Shown: piece by piece, positions 42,461 through 52,116 of the stretch
Position numbering within the stretch: position 1 is the stretch's first letter
How the letters are laid out: the number at the start of each line of letters is the position of its first letter
Assembly (NCBI GenBank): GCA_946894095.1
Contig: OX335656.1
Coordinates: forward strand, 3,177,001-3,241,000
DNA from: Incurvaria masculella
Lineage: Eukaryota > Arthropoda > Insecta > Lepidoptera > Incurvariidae
Direction of reading: 5' to 3'
Length of the DNA stretch: 64,000 nucleotides
Position numbers and translations under genes: made by a program
Notes under the pieces: generated by a model
The model's database searches: none
What the model saw: the letters and a program-made list of their open reading frames with translations, nothing else
What the model was told of the DNA's origin: nothing

Positions 42461-42576
42461 AGGATTCCAGTTAAATGTGAGTGAATGCGACTTGGCTGTA
42501 CGAATGCATCCCCTGTGGGTACAGGGGATGCATTCGTACAGCCAAGTCGCATTCACTCACATTTCACTGGAATCCT
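42461..42576. repeat. 116 bp hairpin, 56 bp arms, 4-base loop
   Basis: Arms 42461-42516 and 42521-42576 are complementary with one mismatch (T at 42472 opposite the complement of a C), loop GGGT. Arm ends read AGGATTCCAGT and GCATCCCCTGT. Such identity means recent formation or continual conversion. It could be a palindromic MITE, a hairpin-RNA source, or a sequencing fold-back artefact. Confidence 0.92.
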
Positions 42577-42683
42577 CCAATTTAATTCCAATTAACTGGA
42601 ATCAAAGAGGTGCGCAGTTTACGAGTGAACCGTTTCTACTCACGTGTGATGGCGAATGAGTTCCGCCACCGCGAGGTGGCTTA

Positions 42684-42929
42684 CTGGGCGCCCATTCAGG
42701 TAAGAGTGAGTTCGAGTTCGGGAGTGAGTTAACCTAAAAATGGCTGGGAAATATATTATTATTTAAATAACAGAACCGTTATTTATACTTCCGACGTGTT
42801 TACGGGACGGACCAGATTTTTATCTAACTTTAATGACGTTCAAGAAGTGTGGAAACATTACTATTTAAAAAAGTGAGTTGATATTTAGTGACGAATTCGA
42901 ACTCACTCTTTCCCTGAATGGACCCCCAG
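42684..42929. mobile_element. MITE with CTGGGNGNCCATTCAGG termini
   Basis: Left CTGGGCGCCCATTCAGG plus TAAGAGTGAGTTCGAGTTCG; inverted right CTGGGGGTCCATTCAGG plus GAAAGAGTGAGTTCGAATTCG. Terminal repeats of about 37 bp, total 246 bp. Flanks give no clear duplication, so superfamily unknown. Confidence 0.75.
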
Positions 42930-43435
42930 GTCCTAACAAAACTAGTAGCTGGCACTCGGACGCCCAGCCAATGCAAATAACATGATGTTACAATTTATAA
43001 TCAACTAAGGAGAAAGAGTATTTTGCCAATGCAACAGCAGATTTTTTTGATAACTAAATATTTCATTTTCTTTATTTCATTTTATTTATTTATTTAGGAG
43101 AAATCACAGAGAGAAATACAGAAAACATAACAAAAAGCATTATTAATAACAAGTAATCTCCCGTAAGAAACGTAGTGGTTCCCTCTGGAACATAAAATAG
43201 TATAGAGGCACTTGATGCTACACAAGGATAATCATGAGCACAAATTAATTTAAACATAAACATGTTTGTAATAGAAAAACAGTATATTATATATTTTTAT
43301 ATATATATTTAGTATATTTATAGTAATATTTATATATTTATTCTTTACCAAAAGTAAAGTAAAAAAAAAATATAAGTAAAAAAAAGACTTAAGCGTTACA
43401 TTATAGGTTTCTACGGGTGGGAAGGAAGGGGGAAC
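42930..43435 (-). repeat. LINE 3' UTR-like segment and AT-rich DNA
   Basis: 43075-43200 (TATTTATTTAGGAGAAATCA, CATAACAAAAAGCATTATTA) resembles a LINE 3' end on the minus strand. 43260-43400 is a TATATA-rich tract. Confidence 0.35.
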
Positions 43436-44065
43436 GGCATAACGTATAATATGCAGATCGTATAATGTCATATTTTACCAAAATTTTAAAACCATGCACA
43501 ACGTATAATCGGCAGATCGTATAATCTTATACGTAGTGCATGAAGAAGTCCAAAAAATTAAATTACTTATTTCTCCATGCATAACGTATAATAGTCACAA
43601 CGTATAATGTTATGATCTTTATTTAACAAAAAAAGAAAACCATGCATATCATATAATCCTAAAATTTTTCATACGATAAGCGCCCTTATCGATATAAGAT
43701 TAAAGATTATACTCGCACGCGACTTTTCGACCGTCTCAATTAGCATTGTAGCAAATTGTTACTCTTCAACAGATATCGATTCGTAGCAATTTCAGCCTTA
43801 AATGTATCGTTGTTAGGGCGCTTTATGCAGTGCTTCTTGGCATATTATACGTTCTGCATGGTTTTCTTTTTTTGTGAATTCATGTTAGGAATATTATACG
43901 TTGTGACTATTATACGATCTGCATGATGCAAAATGTTTATTTTATTTTTAAACTCATGCACAACGTATAACATTATACGTTGTGAATATTATACGATATG
44001 CATGGTTTCAATTTTTTGGAAAAAAATACTATTATACGTTGTGAATATTATACGTAGTGAATACG
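43436..44065. mobile_element. element with about fifteen CGTATAAT subterminal repeats
   Basis: The left 200 bp hold ACGTATAAT or TCGTATAAT in direct orientation, interspersed with CATGCA; the right 230 bp hold the complement ATTATACG with TGCATGG. The centre has its own inverted pair (AAGCGCCCTTATCGATAT / ATATCGATTCG...TAGGGCGCTTTA). About 630 bp, noncoding. Clustered short motifs near both ends are how several DNA transposons bind transposase (family knowledge); I cannot place it in a known family. Confidence 0.75.
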
Positions 44066-44171
44066 ACTCGGAAGGAATACATACACCATGATATTGTAGG
44101 AAACATTCGCGTACTGAGAGTTTAAATCTATAAAGTCTATAAAGTTTTCTGCCTAAAATCTATATATAGAC

Positions 44172-44731
44172 TAGGAGGTCGCGACAAAAATGGTAACGAT
44201 AATGTTATGCAAATGGCTGCAACTGTGTACACAGGATAAATACCAACCCTCTGAAGCTAAATGTGTCGCTACCAGTGCACGAGTATATGTACCTGTGCCA
44301 AGCGTTGCCTAGGTAAGTCGCTTGGAAAAGTAATTATCGTGACAAAACAAATATCTGATTAGGTTAATGGCTGAAAATAACGAAGCATGAAAGTATCAGT
44401 AAATACTTGGATGTTTATACCAAAACTGAACAAATATTTGGTTGATTTTCAGAGATATATGCTATTTAGATTACAGATATAACTTTAGGCATATTTAAGA
44501 ATTTAATTTAAAAAAAACCGACCGGTTATTATTGTATAAATAATAGGTATCAATATATCCAGACAATCATTATATTCATCAGCAGGTATATACCAACATA
44601 GCCAATCTAGCTAACGCAATCACTTGGAGCAGACAGACCGACATTTTTAACAGTAGAGGGTTGGTCTCTAACTTCTAAACCCAGATTCATCCATTTACCT
44701 TATCGTGACCAAAAGTGTCGTGACCTCCCGG
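44172..44731 (+). mobile_element. TIR-P element, copy 2 (both ends)
   Basis: Left CTAGGAGGTCGCGACAAAAA and inverted right CCGGGAGGTCACGACACTTT, followed on both sides by GGTNACGATAA. Near each end sits an AACCCTCT-containing segment. 560 bp, noncoding. The diverged copy at 11715 shows it is a family. Confidence 0.75.
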
Positions 44732-45557
44732 AATAAAAAGTCTTAGGCTGAAATGCAATACATCAGATTAATGATAATTAACGTTTAGACGCGTCACTTA
44801 ATTAAAATCGATTGTTAAAATTACAAACATAATTTACTACGTGCTTGGCATGTCACGAGCATCATTTGAAACTCATTTTCCGGTTCTCCTTTTTCACAGT
44901 TACCTATTAACGAACATCCGAAAACATCGAACGTACTCACTGAACACCATCACATATCAAATAAACGCTGAAATATATCCATACATGTATATCCAAAAGC
45001 GCCGATAGGGCGCTTTCGCCGAGCAATAAAATATGAAATTAACTTTTTCGAATATGCGAAAAATTGCCATTGTGAGATCGGATAGCCGATAAAAAATGTG
45101 GCAACCCTTGCGACTTCGTGGCAGCTCTGAACCCGCTCTGCCTCTGTATAACTCATACCACTTCGTTAATGGGGTATTGTTTTTCTCATTTGATGAATGT
45201 CCATCCATATTAATTAAATTAGTGTCTTAACTTTACTAATTCATAATACATGCATTCATCATAGCATCATAAGGCAGTCGTCTAGAACTTAGTGTTATTA
45301 CTGTAATAATATACATATTTTTGTACAAGCACCTTTGTTAGTAAAGTAAGTTATATTTCTAATCCATTTGCACTGACGGTTGCTGTTATTTTGTTCTTAT
45401 TATTTGCCGTAAGCTGTTACCAAGAATTGTTTGGCAGTAACATTTCGATCTAAGTATTTATTTATTTCTGTGGACGGAAAATAATATTATAAGTCCGCCC
45501 TTGTATGTACCATGTGTATGGAAGCAATAAGGAATATTATTATTATTATTATTATTT
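44732..45557. other. unassigned DNA with (ATT)n tract
   Basis: 44950-45210 has overlapping minus-strand frames without motifs. (TTA)n at 45534-45556 directly borders the following SINE tail. Confidence 0.35.
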
Positions 45558-45962
45558 ATTTTTTTATGCGACCTGACATGGATGGCTAATACCACACAAC
45601 TACCGTTATGATATTAGCCCAATACACCTCATTCCCGAAGGAATTTGGTGCCATGCCAGGACCTTCCCTTTATGAGCACGGCTACATTGAACTGGATGGA
45701 AAACACGGACAATTTTTCATTGCCGCTTCGACCATCTTTTCATCCAATGCGATGGTACCAACCCGGGCGGGCATAAACCCTACCACCTAGTAGGGGAAGG
45801 GGACCTACAGTTTTACATGGATTCCGAACCATGGAGCAGCTCGCATTCGTAACGAAATGCACTTATCGAACTCGGAAAGAGAAAGACAGTGGTGCAAGTC
45901 GGTATTGAACCCAGGTCTCTGGTACGCTAGGCCAGTCCCCGCGCCACTAGGCTACGAGCCGC
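45558..45962 (-). mobile_element. SINE-t, full length
   Basis: Minus strand: GGCTCGTAGCCTAGTGGCGC, B box GGGTTCAATACC, intact linker and body, tail ATGTCAGGTCGCAT. Inserted beside a (TTA)n run; TTATTATTA stands on both sides, so a target duplication cannot be separated from the microsatellite. Confidence 0.92.
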
Positions 45963-46007
45963 TTTATTATTAAAGTTACTTTACGGATTCTTTTTTACTG
46001 GTTAATC

Positions 46008-46082
46008 GAATCCGCGGATCAGTTTTTGACGTAACTTAGTGTAGTTTTACTACCAAAAAGTTCAAATAAATGAAATTAAATG
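46008..46082 (-). repeat. Rep-L, minus-strand copy
   Basis: GAATCCGCGGATCAGT, GACGTAACTTAGTGTAGTTT and CAAAAAGTTCAAATAAATGA are the complement of the Rep-L 5' part. Confidence 0.6.
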
Positions 46083-46147
46083 TAAGAATAAATAATCATT
46101 GTCACTCCTTACCGTGATAACTCAGTGTTCTGGATGTCGGCCTTTCT

Positions 46148-46444
46148 TAGGGTTCCGTACCCAAAGGGTGCCAACGGAACCCTATTACTAAACCTCCGCT
46201 GTCCGTCCGTCCATCCGTCCGTCTGTCCCAGGGCTGTATCTCATGAACCGTAATAGGTAAGCAGCTGAAATTTTTTACAGAGTGTGTATTTATTTTGCCG
46301 CTATAACAACAAATAGGTAAAATAAAAAAAATTATGAAAATTAAAGGGACCCCCATACAAAACGTGTTTTTTTTTTGTATTAAAATTTACGATGGTACGG
46401 AACCCTTCGTGTGCGAGTCCGACTCGCACTTGGCCGGTTTTTTT
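46148..46444 (+). mobile_element. CCGT element, copy 5 (full)
   Basis: AGGGTTCCGTACCCAAAGGG to GCACTTGGCCGGTTTTTTT. Short CCGT core with one CCAT unit. Just upstream (46108-46135) ACCGTGATAACTCAGTG is a piece of the tRNA-like head at 39255. Confidence 0.88.
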
Positions 46445-47212
46445 CAGAATAGGGGCAATGTTATTATGCAATAGAGCGAACGGAATCAGCATCATTTTGG
46501 TACTCATTTCTCTAACTACTTTTTTTAAAGTTTGTTTCCAGTTAGCAGTACGTATGCACATATTTTTCCCCATCTCTTCCCAATCATTGATACTCTGTAT
46601 AACTATTGAATGCACGTTTAAGTGCTGGTGTGTCTTTCTTTGTCTTATGCGACTCCATGTTGTGACATTTACGGATCTTTACGTTCGATAATTGCGGTAC
46701 AGGTCTCGAGCGTACTTCTAGTTCTATCCGATGAATTATTAAAAAGGTCACATTGAACCGTGAGGACAAGGACGTTATTTTACCGTGAAAAGCATTACGT
46801 ATTCACGTTAGCATGAATAATAGGGTCCAAGAATTCTCTTCCTCCGATAATATTCAGAAATATCGGCCGCTTACGAATATACGCGGCTACGCATTGCGCG
46901 TTCAATATTGGGGGTGACGGCAAAGTAGCTACATGGACCCTCTTCAAACTGCCAATAGGAGTCACAGTGATCCGACCATCCATCACTACAGAATTATGCA
47001 TAATCCGAGCATAGCTAGATGTCACACAAACGCCTTGGTATGTATGTATGTTTGAAACTGGGATAGCTCCTATCCACAAATAAGATTGTGGTTACGAACA
47101 ATGTCAACTTAAAGAAGAAACGACATATGGGTATTATGTACGTCAATAGAATATTGGATATTGATTCCGTTATGATGCTAAGCACAAGATTTCTTTAAAA
47201 AAAAGTACTCTT
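46445..47212. other. unassigned DNA with one long unexplained frame
   Basis: The minus-strand frame 46795-47079 (94 codons) lies outside any repeat and has balanced composition. I recognise no domain, and there is no signal peptide or repeat. It is listed only as a place to search; a chance frame is likeliest. Confidence 0.25.
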
Positions 47213-47915
47213 AGGCTGAGATAAATAGTCGTAACAGAAACTAAGGTCGAGATAAATAGTCGTAACGGAAACTAAGACTAACGAAAAGTAGTACTTTGTG
47301 ACGTCAATTTGACACATTTTGTATGGACGAAATCTCAAAGTAATGCAAAGTGACATCACAAAGTACTACTTTTCGTAAGTCTTAGGCTGAGATAAATAGT
47401 CGCAACAGAAACTAAGACTAACGAAAAGTAGTACTTTGTGACGTCACTTTGCATTACTTTGAGATTTCGGCCAAACAAAATGTGTCAAAGTGACGTCACA
47501 AAGTACTACTTTTCGTTGGTCTTAGTTTCTGTTACGACTATTTATCTCAGCCTTAGTTTCTGTTACGACTATTTATCTCAGCCTCAGACTAACGAAAAGT
47601 AGTACTTAGTGACGTCACTTTGCATTACTTTGAGATGTCGTCCATGCAAAATGTGACAAAGTGACGTCACAAAGAACTACTTTTCGTAGGTCTTAGTTTC
47701 TGTTACGACTATTTATCTCAGCCTCAGACTAACGAAAAGTAGTACTTAGTGACGTCACTTTGCATTACTTTGAGATGTCGTCCATACAAAATGTGACAAA
47801 GTGACGTCACAAAGAACTACTTTTCGTAAGTCTTAGTTTCTGTTACGACTATTTATCTCAGCCTCAGACTAACGAAAAGTACTACTTTGTGACGTCACTT
47901 TGCATTAACTCTATT
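47213..47915. repeat. PAL168 palindromic MITE, degenerate tandem array
   Basis: At least four units of the palindrome also found alone at 55564. Unit parts: GGCTGAGATAAATAGTCG, AACTAAGACTAACGAAAAGT, AGTACTTTGTGACGTCA, GCATTACTTTGAGAT and their complements. The last two full units repeat as about 137 bp tandem blocks joined at CTCAGCCTCAGAC; the final unit is cut at GCATTA. TGACGTCA recurs in each arm. Confidence 0.9.
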
Positions 47916-48003
47916 CCTTGTCTTGTAATGCTTTCTTTCATAATGGAGAGTGTCTTATTAGATTATTTGTAATACGATTTACTTATTTACTCGGCTCATC
48001 TTT
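47916..48003. other. unassigned DNA
   Basis: Short AT-rich stretch. Confidence 0.3.
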
Positions 48004-48180
48004 TTATACCAGTCATGGATGGTTAACACTATCTCGGTAGTTCGGCGGTGCGATGCCTCGGTGTTCGAGGTTTATCAACAACTGGGCGCAGTCGTATTTC
48101 GGAAATATTACCGACTGTAAGTCTGGGTGTGATTTGGATTCAATGTGAAACTGTAGAACGCATACGGCATGAATTGTAAA
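48004..48180 (+). mobile_element. inverted SINE junction: tail piece plus SINE-5S head
   Basis: 48004-48028 (TTTTTATACCAGTCATGGAT) reads as a minus-strand SINE tail, immediately followed by a plus-strand composite head (ATCTCGGTAGTTCGGCGGTG) with a worn 5S part and body start (GGATTCAATGTGAAACTGTA). The rest of the body is missing. Old and diverged. Confidence 0.6.
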
Positions 48181-48440
48181 CTTTCGTGAATTCATGTTAA
48201 TGTCGTGTTTTAGCTATCGTTTTGTAAAAAAAATTACAAACACTATTGTAAATTTATACTAAGTGGACATTGAAAAAAAAAAGACAGCGGAGTAATTGAA
48301 GTCACTAGCCGGCGCTGCCGCATTTTTATGTAAAAGTGCCCACGCCTCCGCGCCGCCCCTATACACACTAGTGTCCGTGCACCTTCTAAGCACCCTGGTG
48401 TAAATTCCCGAACGTATATATATAAAGTGTTTGGTGCTGG
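48181..48440. other. unassigned DNA
   Basis: GC-richer patch at 48300-48380. No gene. Confidence 0.3.
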
Positions 48441-48448
48441 CTCTAAGC

Positions 48449-48726
48449 CAGGGTTTCTTAACCTTCATAGAGTCATGGACCCCTTGAGGGATTTCAAAAT
48501 TATTGCGGATCCCTTCCGAAGGGAAAGAAAACCAGGAATTTTGAAAAAAAAAACAGCTCTATATTTATTACCACAGAAAAAGTATAGATACGTATTATTT
48601 TATACATCACGCGCAGTAATTATTGTGATCATATCAGAAATGGACCCTCAGAACTCGTGCCTCGAACCCCTACCATTGATACCACGAACCACCAAGAGGT
48701 CCATGGCCCCAGGCTAAGAAACCCCG
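48449..48726. mobile_element. hAT-like MITE with 8 bp target duplication
   Basis: Flanked by CTCTAAGC (48441-48448) and ATCTAAGC (48727-48734), seven of eight identical. Ends CAGGGTTTCTTAACC and, inverted, CGGGGTTTCTTAGCC; GTCATGGACCCCTTG pairs with CAAGAGGTCCATGGC further in. 278 bp, noncoding. The 8 bp duplication and CAGGG start fit the hAT superfamily. Confidence 0.85.
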
Positions 48727-48734
48727 ATCTAAGC

Positions 48735-49129
48735 TTGTTAATTGCTCCTGCCACGTCCAACTGGCCTGTCAGATTGAAATCCAGACGGATAATTTTGAAT
48801 TCAACTGTCACCTACTCCATTCGGGATCGCCCCTTCCCGCCGTCGCCGCGCGCATCAATCTAGAGATGACGCTATCGGGCCCGCGAGACCCTAATGAAGA
48901 GCATTAATCAAGTGGGCGGCGCGACGGAACCCTGAGAATCCAGCGCGCGAGATGCCCGAGCGGATAATCATCGATTTGATGGCGGGACTTGGGAGATGGC
49001 TCAGGCTCGCGGCTGCGAAATTTAACATCGATCGTTGGTTGTATGCGATGAGAATTAAATGTTTTGTTTCACTGTTAATAGTTCTCAATTGATTGTTCAG
49101 AAACGAATGTTTCTAGAAAATTAAATAGA
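48735..49129. other. unassigned GC-balanced DNA
   Basis: No repeat match; overlapping frames without motifs. Confidence 0.3.
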
Positions 49130-49545
49130 AATTTCATTTCATTTATTTAAGCTTTTTGGTAGTCTAACTACGCTAAGTTACGTCACAAAGATCCGCGGAT
49201 TCGATCAACCCAGTAAAGAAGAACCCGCAAAGAAACTTCGCGGGTTTATATAACATATTTTTCCATCCACAATTATGAACTACACATTTACTGAGATCTA
49301 AATGCTACTTCAAACATCGGATGTTTCTAGAAAATTAAAGACATTTGATTTCATGTATTCAAACTTTTTGGTAGAAAACTACACTACGTTACGTCACAAA
49401 GATCCGCGGATTCGATCAACCCAGTAAAAATGAACCCGCAAAGAAACTTCACGTGTTTACATAACATATTTTTCCATCCACAATTTATGTACACAATACA
49501 CACTTAAATCTAAATGCTACTTCAACTTCTAGAATAATAATTAAG
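49130..49545 (+). repeat. Rep-L, two tandem copies
   Basis: Copy one 49130-49325, copy two 49338-49545, each with TTTTTGGTAG, ACGTCACAAAGATCCGCGGA, TTCGATCAACCCAGTAAA and ATATTTTTCCATCCACAATT. ATGTTTCTAGAAAATTAAA occurs before each copy (49110 and 49320), so the duplicated unit is about 210 bp. Confidence 0.75.
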
Positions 49546-49565
49546 TACTCATATTTAGAACAAGA

Positions 49566-49613
49566 ACTTGCCTGGCATACCAGGGGTCTGGGTTCAAATA
49601 CTAGTCCCGTTTA
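49566..49613 (+). mobile_element. SINE-t head scrap
   Basis: CTTGCCTGGCATACCAGGGG and CTGGGTTCAAATAC match the B-box half of the SINE-t head. Cut by the neighbouring mariner-type insertion. Confidence 0.5.
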
Positions 49614-49615
49614 TA

Positions 49616-50540
49616 AAGGGTGGTTAAATTGTAAGGGCCGATGTTGAATATGAACCACACCTAAACGCCAAGTTTTTTTCCGAATTTTATTTGACATTTC
49701 TCTATTTCAGACTTACTCAATTTGAACCATGGAGAGATACACAATCCAACAACGTGTTAAAGTTATCCAGACTTATTATGAAAATGGGCGTTCAAATCAA
49801 AATGCATATCGTGCACTTCGTGATTTTTTTGGTCAATTTGATCGTCCAAATGTGCGTACAATCGCAAAAATCGTGGAAAAATTCGAGCAAACCGGGTCTG
49901 TAGAAGATGTGAGAACACCAGTGCATGATCGTACAGCTCGTACTGCAGAAAATATTGCTGCTGTTCGCAATAGGGTGGCTTTTTCCAAAATGAGGCCGGT
50001 CAGGCAGTTACTGTGAATGGTGTTCGCTATCGTGAGATGATAACGAACTTTTTATGGCCCGAATTGGAAGATATGGATGTGGACGATATGTGGTTTCAGC
50101 AGGACGGTGCCACTTGCCACACAGCTAACGAAACAATGGCTCTTTTGCGCAACAAATTCAATGGCCGTGTTATCTCACGTAATGGCGATGTCAATTGGCC
50201 GCCAAGATCATGTGATTTGACACCGTTGGACTTTTTTCTTTGGGGTTATTTGAAAGAAAAGGTGTACTTCGATTAGCCAGCAACAATTCAAGAGCTAAAG
50301 GATGAGATAATTCGGCACATTAACGGCATAGAACCTCCATTATGCCTCAGGGTCATCGAAAATTTGGACCATCGGATGGAGGTGTGCCGCCGTGGTCGCG
50401 GCGCCCATTTGGCCGATATTTTGTTCCATACATAATTGAGTAATACCAATATATCATAATAAAATAAAATTACAATAATTTCCTAAATAGTTTGTGTTTT
50501 ATTCAAAATCAACATCGGCCCTTAAAATTTAACCACCCGT
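49616..50540 (+). mobile_element. Tc1/mariner-superfamily element, internally deleted
   Basis: 925 bp flanked by TA on both sides (49614-49615, 50541-50542). Ends AAGGGTGGTTAAATT and, inverted, ACGGGTGGTTAAATT; the inverted match continues through TAAGGGCCGATGTTGA. It contains the transposase remnant described separately. With both ends intact it could be moved by a transposase supplied from another copy (inference). Confidence 0.9.
49729..50440 (+). pseudogene. Tc1/mariner-type transposase, broken
   Basis: The N-terminal frame 49729-49980 gives a helix-turn-helix DNA-binding region (starts MERYTIQQRVKVIQTYYENG, later RTIAKIVEKFEQTGSVEDVR). A deletion at about 49975-49985 removes roughly 115 residues, including the first catalytic aspartate, and changes frame. 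The second frame starts FFQNEAGQAVTVNGVRYREM and holds the second and third acidic positions (QQDGATCH and PPRSCDLTPLDFFLWGYLK; 36 residues apart by my count). A TAG follows VYFD where a lysine is expected, after which the frame continues to a natural stop near 50432. Cannot encode active enzyme. Confidence 0.88.
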
Positions 50541-50887
50541 TAGAAGTTAGTCAGTAAGTCAGTCAGCGTGTTTGCGTCCACTGCTGGACATACGCCTATC
50601 CAGTTTTTACTACAGTCCTCCCGGCCTTCAGCGGTACGGAACCACTGCTTTCCGCCGACGCACTTGATGTCGTCGTCCCACCTGGCGGGTGGTCTTCCCA
50701 CACTCCGTTTTCCTGTCCACGGCTGCCAGTGTAGGACACGGTTACTCCAACGGTCGTCGTCTCTTGGGCTGACGTGACCAGCCCACTCCCATTTGAGTTT
50801 AGCCACCCGGTGTCCAGTATCGACTCCTCTGGTACGTCGGCGGATTGCCTCGTTACGCACCATACCCCGTAGCGATATTCCCAGCAT
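50541..50887 (-). pseudogene. RTE-like LINE ORF2, C-terminal fragment
   Basis: A 115-codon minus-strand frame begins MLGISLRGMVRNEAIRRRTR and includes KLKWEWAGHVSPRDDDRW, GKRSVGRPPARWDDDIK and WIGVCPAVDANTLTDLLTN. This order (LGISLRD--RN--IR, KW-WAGH--R, G-RPP-RW-DDI) is characteristic of the region after the reverse-transcriptase domain in RTE-clade LINEs. Upstream domains are absent (5' truncation). The 3' (CTGA)n-type tail ends exactly at the mariner-type element's TA. Confidence 0.82.
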
Positions 50888-51305
50888 GGCTCGCTATAGA
50901 AGTTAAGTTTAAGATTTTTTTTAAGTATTAGTCCATAAATAATTTAAACGAATCACAGTAATATCTCCTGATGATAAAATGGTCTCATTTGAACTCAATG
51001 TTAAATAAGTAAGAGTTTTGAAATTATCGTTTATTCCAAACATTTATTTATTTATTTATATAAGTTTATTGCACTAAAAAAAACTCGGGCAAAAGGTACA
51101 ACTTAATGCCGGAGGCATTTTCTACCAGTCTACCTTTGGGTATCGTGAGAATTAATGCGAGTAGTAACTATGGAGAAAAACGAAACTATGAAGAAACATA
51201 ATTCCTACACAATATACGACAAATATACATTATACTTAAACGTAAATATATAACTTATATAACTGTACATAAACATCGGTACATTGCTACCTTTGTGACA
51301 TGTAC
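50888..51305 (-). repeat. unassigned DNA and LINE 3' UTR-like segment
   Basis: 51045-51200 (TTTATATAAGTTTATTGCAC, CTTAATGCCGGAGGCATTTT, CTACCAGTCTACCTTTGGG) read on the minus strand resembles a LINE 3' untranslated end. No coding part. Confidence 0.4.
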
Positions 51306-51420
51306 ATACCAACCAGCAAAACATACCATTCGTGGGTATTGCATCTACCAATTTCGCCACCGGCTGTATACCCATAATTTGGAATTCTCCTACAGTCCCT
51401 CCTCCCGTAATGAATTCCTA
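51306..51420 (+). repeat. Rep-F, 3' part
   Basis: CATACCAACCAGCAAAACAT, GTGGGTATTGCATCTACCAA, TTTCGCCACCGGCTGTA and CTCCTCCCGTAATGAATTCC, shared with 40590 and 60010. The 5' part is missing. Confidence 0.65.
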
Positions 51421-51455
51421 AAAAGGTAGCAAGCAAAGTATATTTACTTGCTACC

Positions 51456-51692
51456 TTTTTAGGGTTCCGTACCCAAAGGGTGAAAACGGAACCCTATTAC
51501 TAAGCCTCCGCTGTCCGTCCGTCCGTCCGTCCGTCTGTCACAGGGCTGTATCTCACGAACCGTAATAGGTAGGCAGCTGAAATTTCGACAGAGTGTGTAT
51601 TTATTTTGCCGCTATAACAAATAGGTAATTTTTTGGTGTTGATGGTACGGAACCCTTCGTGTGCGAGTCCGACTCGCACTTGGCCGGTTTTA
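51456..51692 (+). mobile_element. CCGT element, copy 6 (internal deletion)
   Basis: TTTTTAGGGTTCCGTACCC to CTTGGCCGGTTTT; the GGGGGCCCATACAAAA part is missing between ATAACAAATAGGTAA and GATGGTACGGAACCC. Preceded by a short hairpin (AAAAAGGTAGCAAGCAAA...TTTACTTGCTACCTTTTT, 51420-51460). Confidence 0.85.
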
Positions 51693-51924
51693 TTCTTTCA
51701 GCGAAGCACTTTAAGATTCCTGAATGTTTTTGGCCTTGGTCGACCGTCGCTCCGCTTAGTCGCCCAGACGCCGCCGCCGCCTGTTTCAACGAGTCCCACC
51801 AATTTGTGAGTTAAATGTGATTGTTCCAGCCGCCTCCTTCGGATTGTGCCTGGAAAAAGTGCGCGTACAGTCACCGCAGAAATGCCTTGTTGAGTTTTTT
51901 TTTGTAACTAAACATGCCTGCTAT
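51693..51924. other. unassigned DNA
   Basis: GC-richer patch around 51740-51790. Nothing recognised. Confidence 0.3.
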
Positions 51925-52116
51925 CACACCTACCGTCATACCATTTCATTGGTCGAAACAACATCGGTCCGCGTTTGCCACCCAGTTCAATGTAGCCGTT
52001 CTCATAAAGGGAAGGTCCTGGCATGGCACCTAATTCCTTCGGAAATGCGGTGTATTGGGCTAATGTCATAACGGTAGTTGTGTGGTATTAGCCATCCATG
52101 TCAGGTTGCAGAAAAA
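51925..52116 (+). mobile_element. SINE 3' fragment, SINE-t type
   Basis: Body from a worn ACCATTTCATTGGTCGAA through CAGTTCAATGTAGCCG, ATTCCTTCGGAAATGCGG and CCATCCATGTCAGGTTGCA to a short A-run. Head and 5' body absent. Confidence 0.8.

Noticed and set aside
46795..47079. A 94-codon minus-strand gene
   Set aside because: No motif, splice sites or conservation visible; kept only as a note in the region entry.
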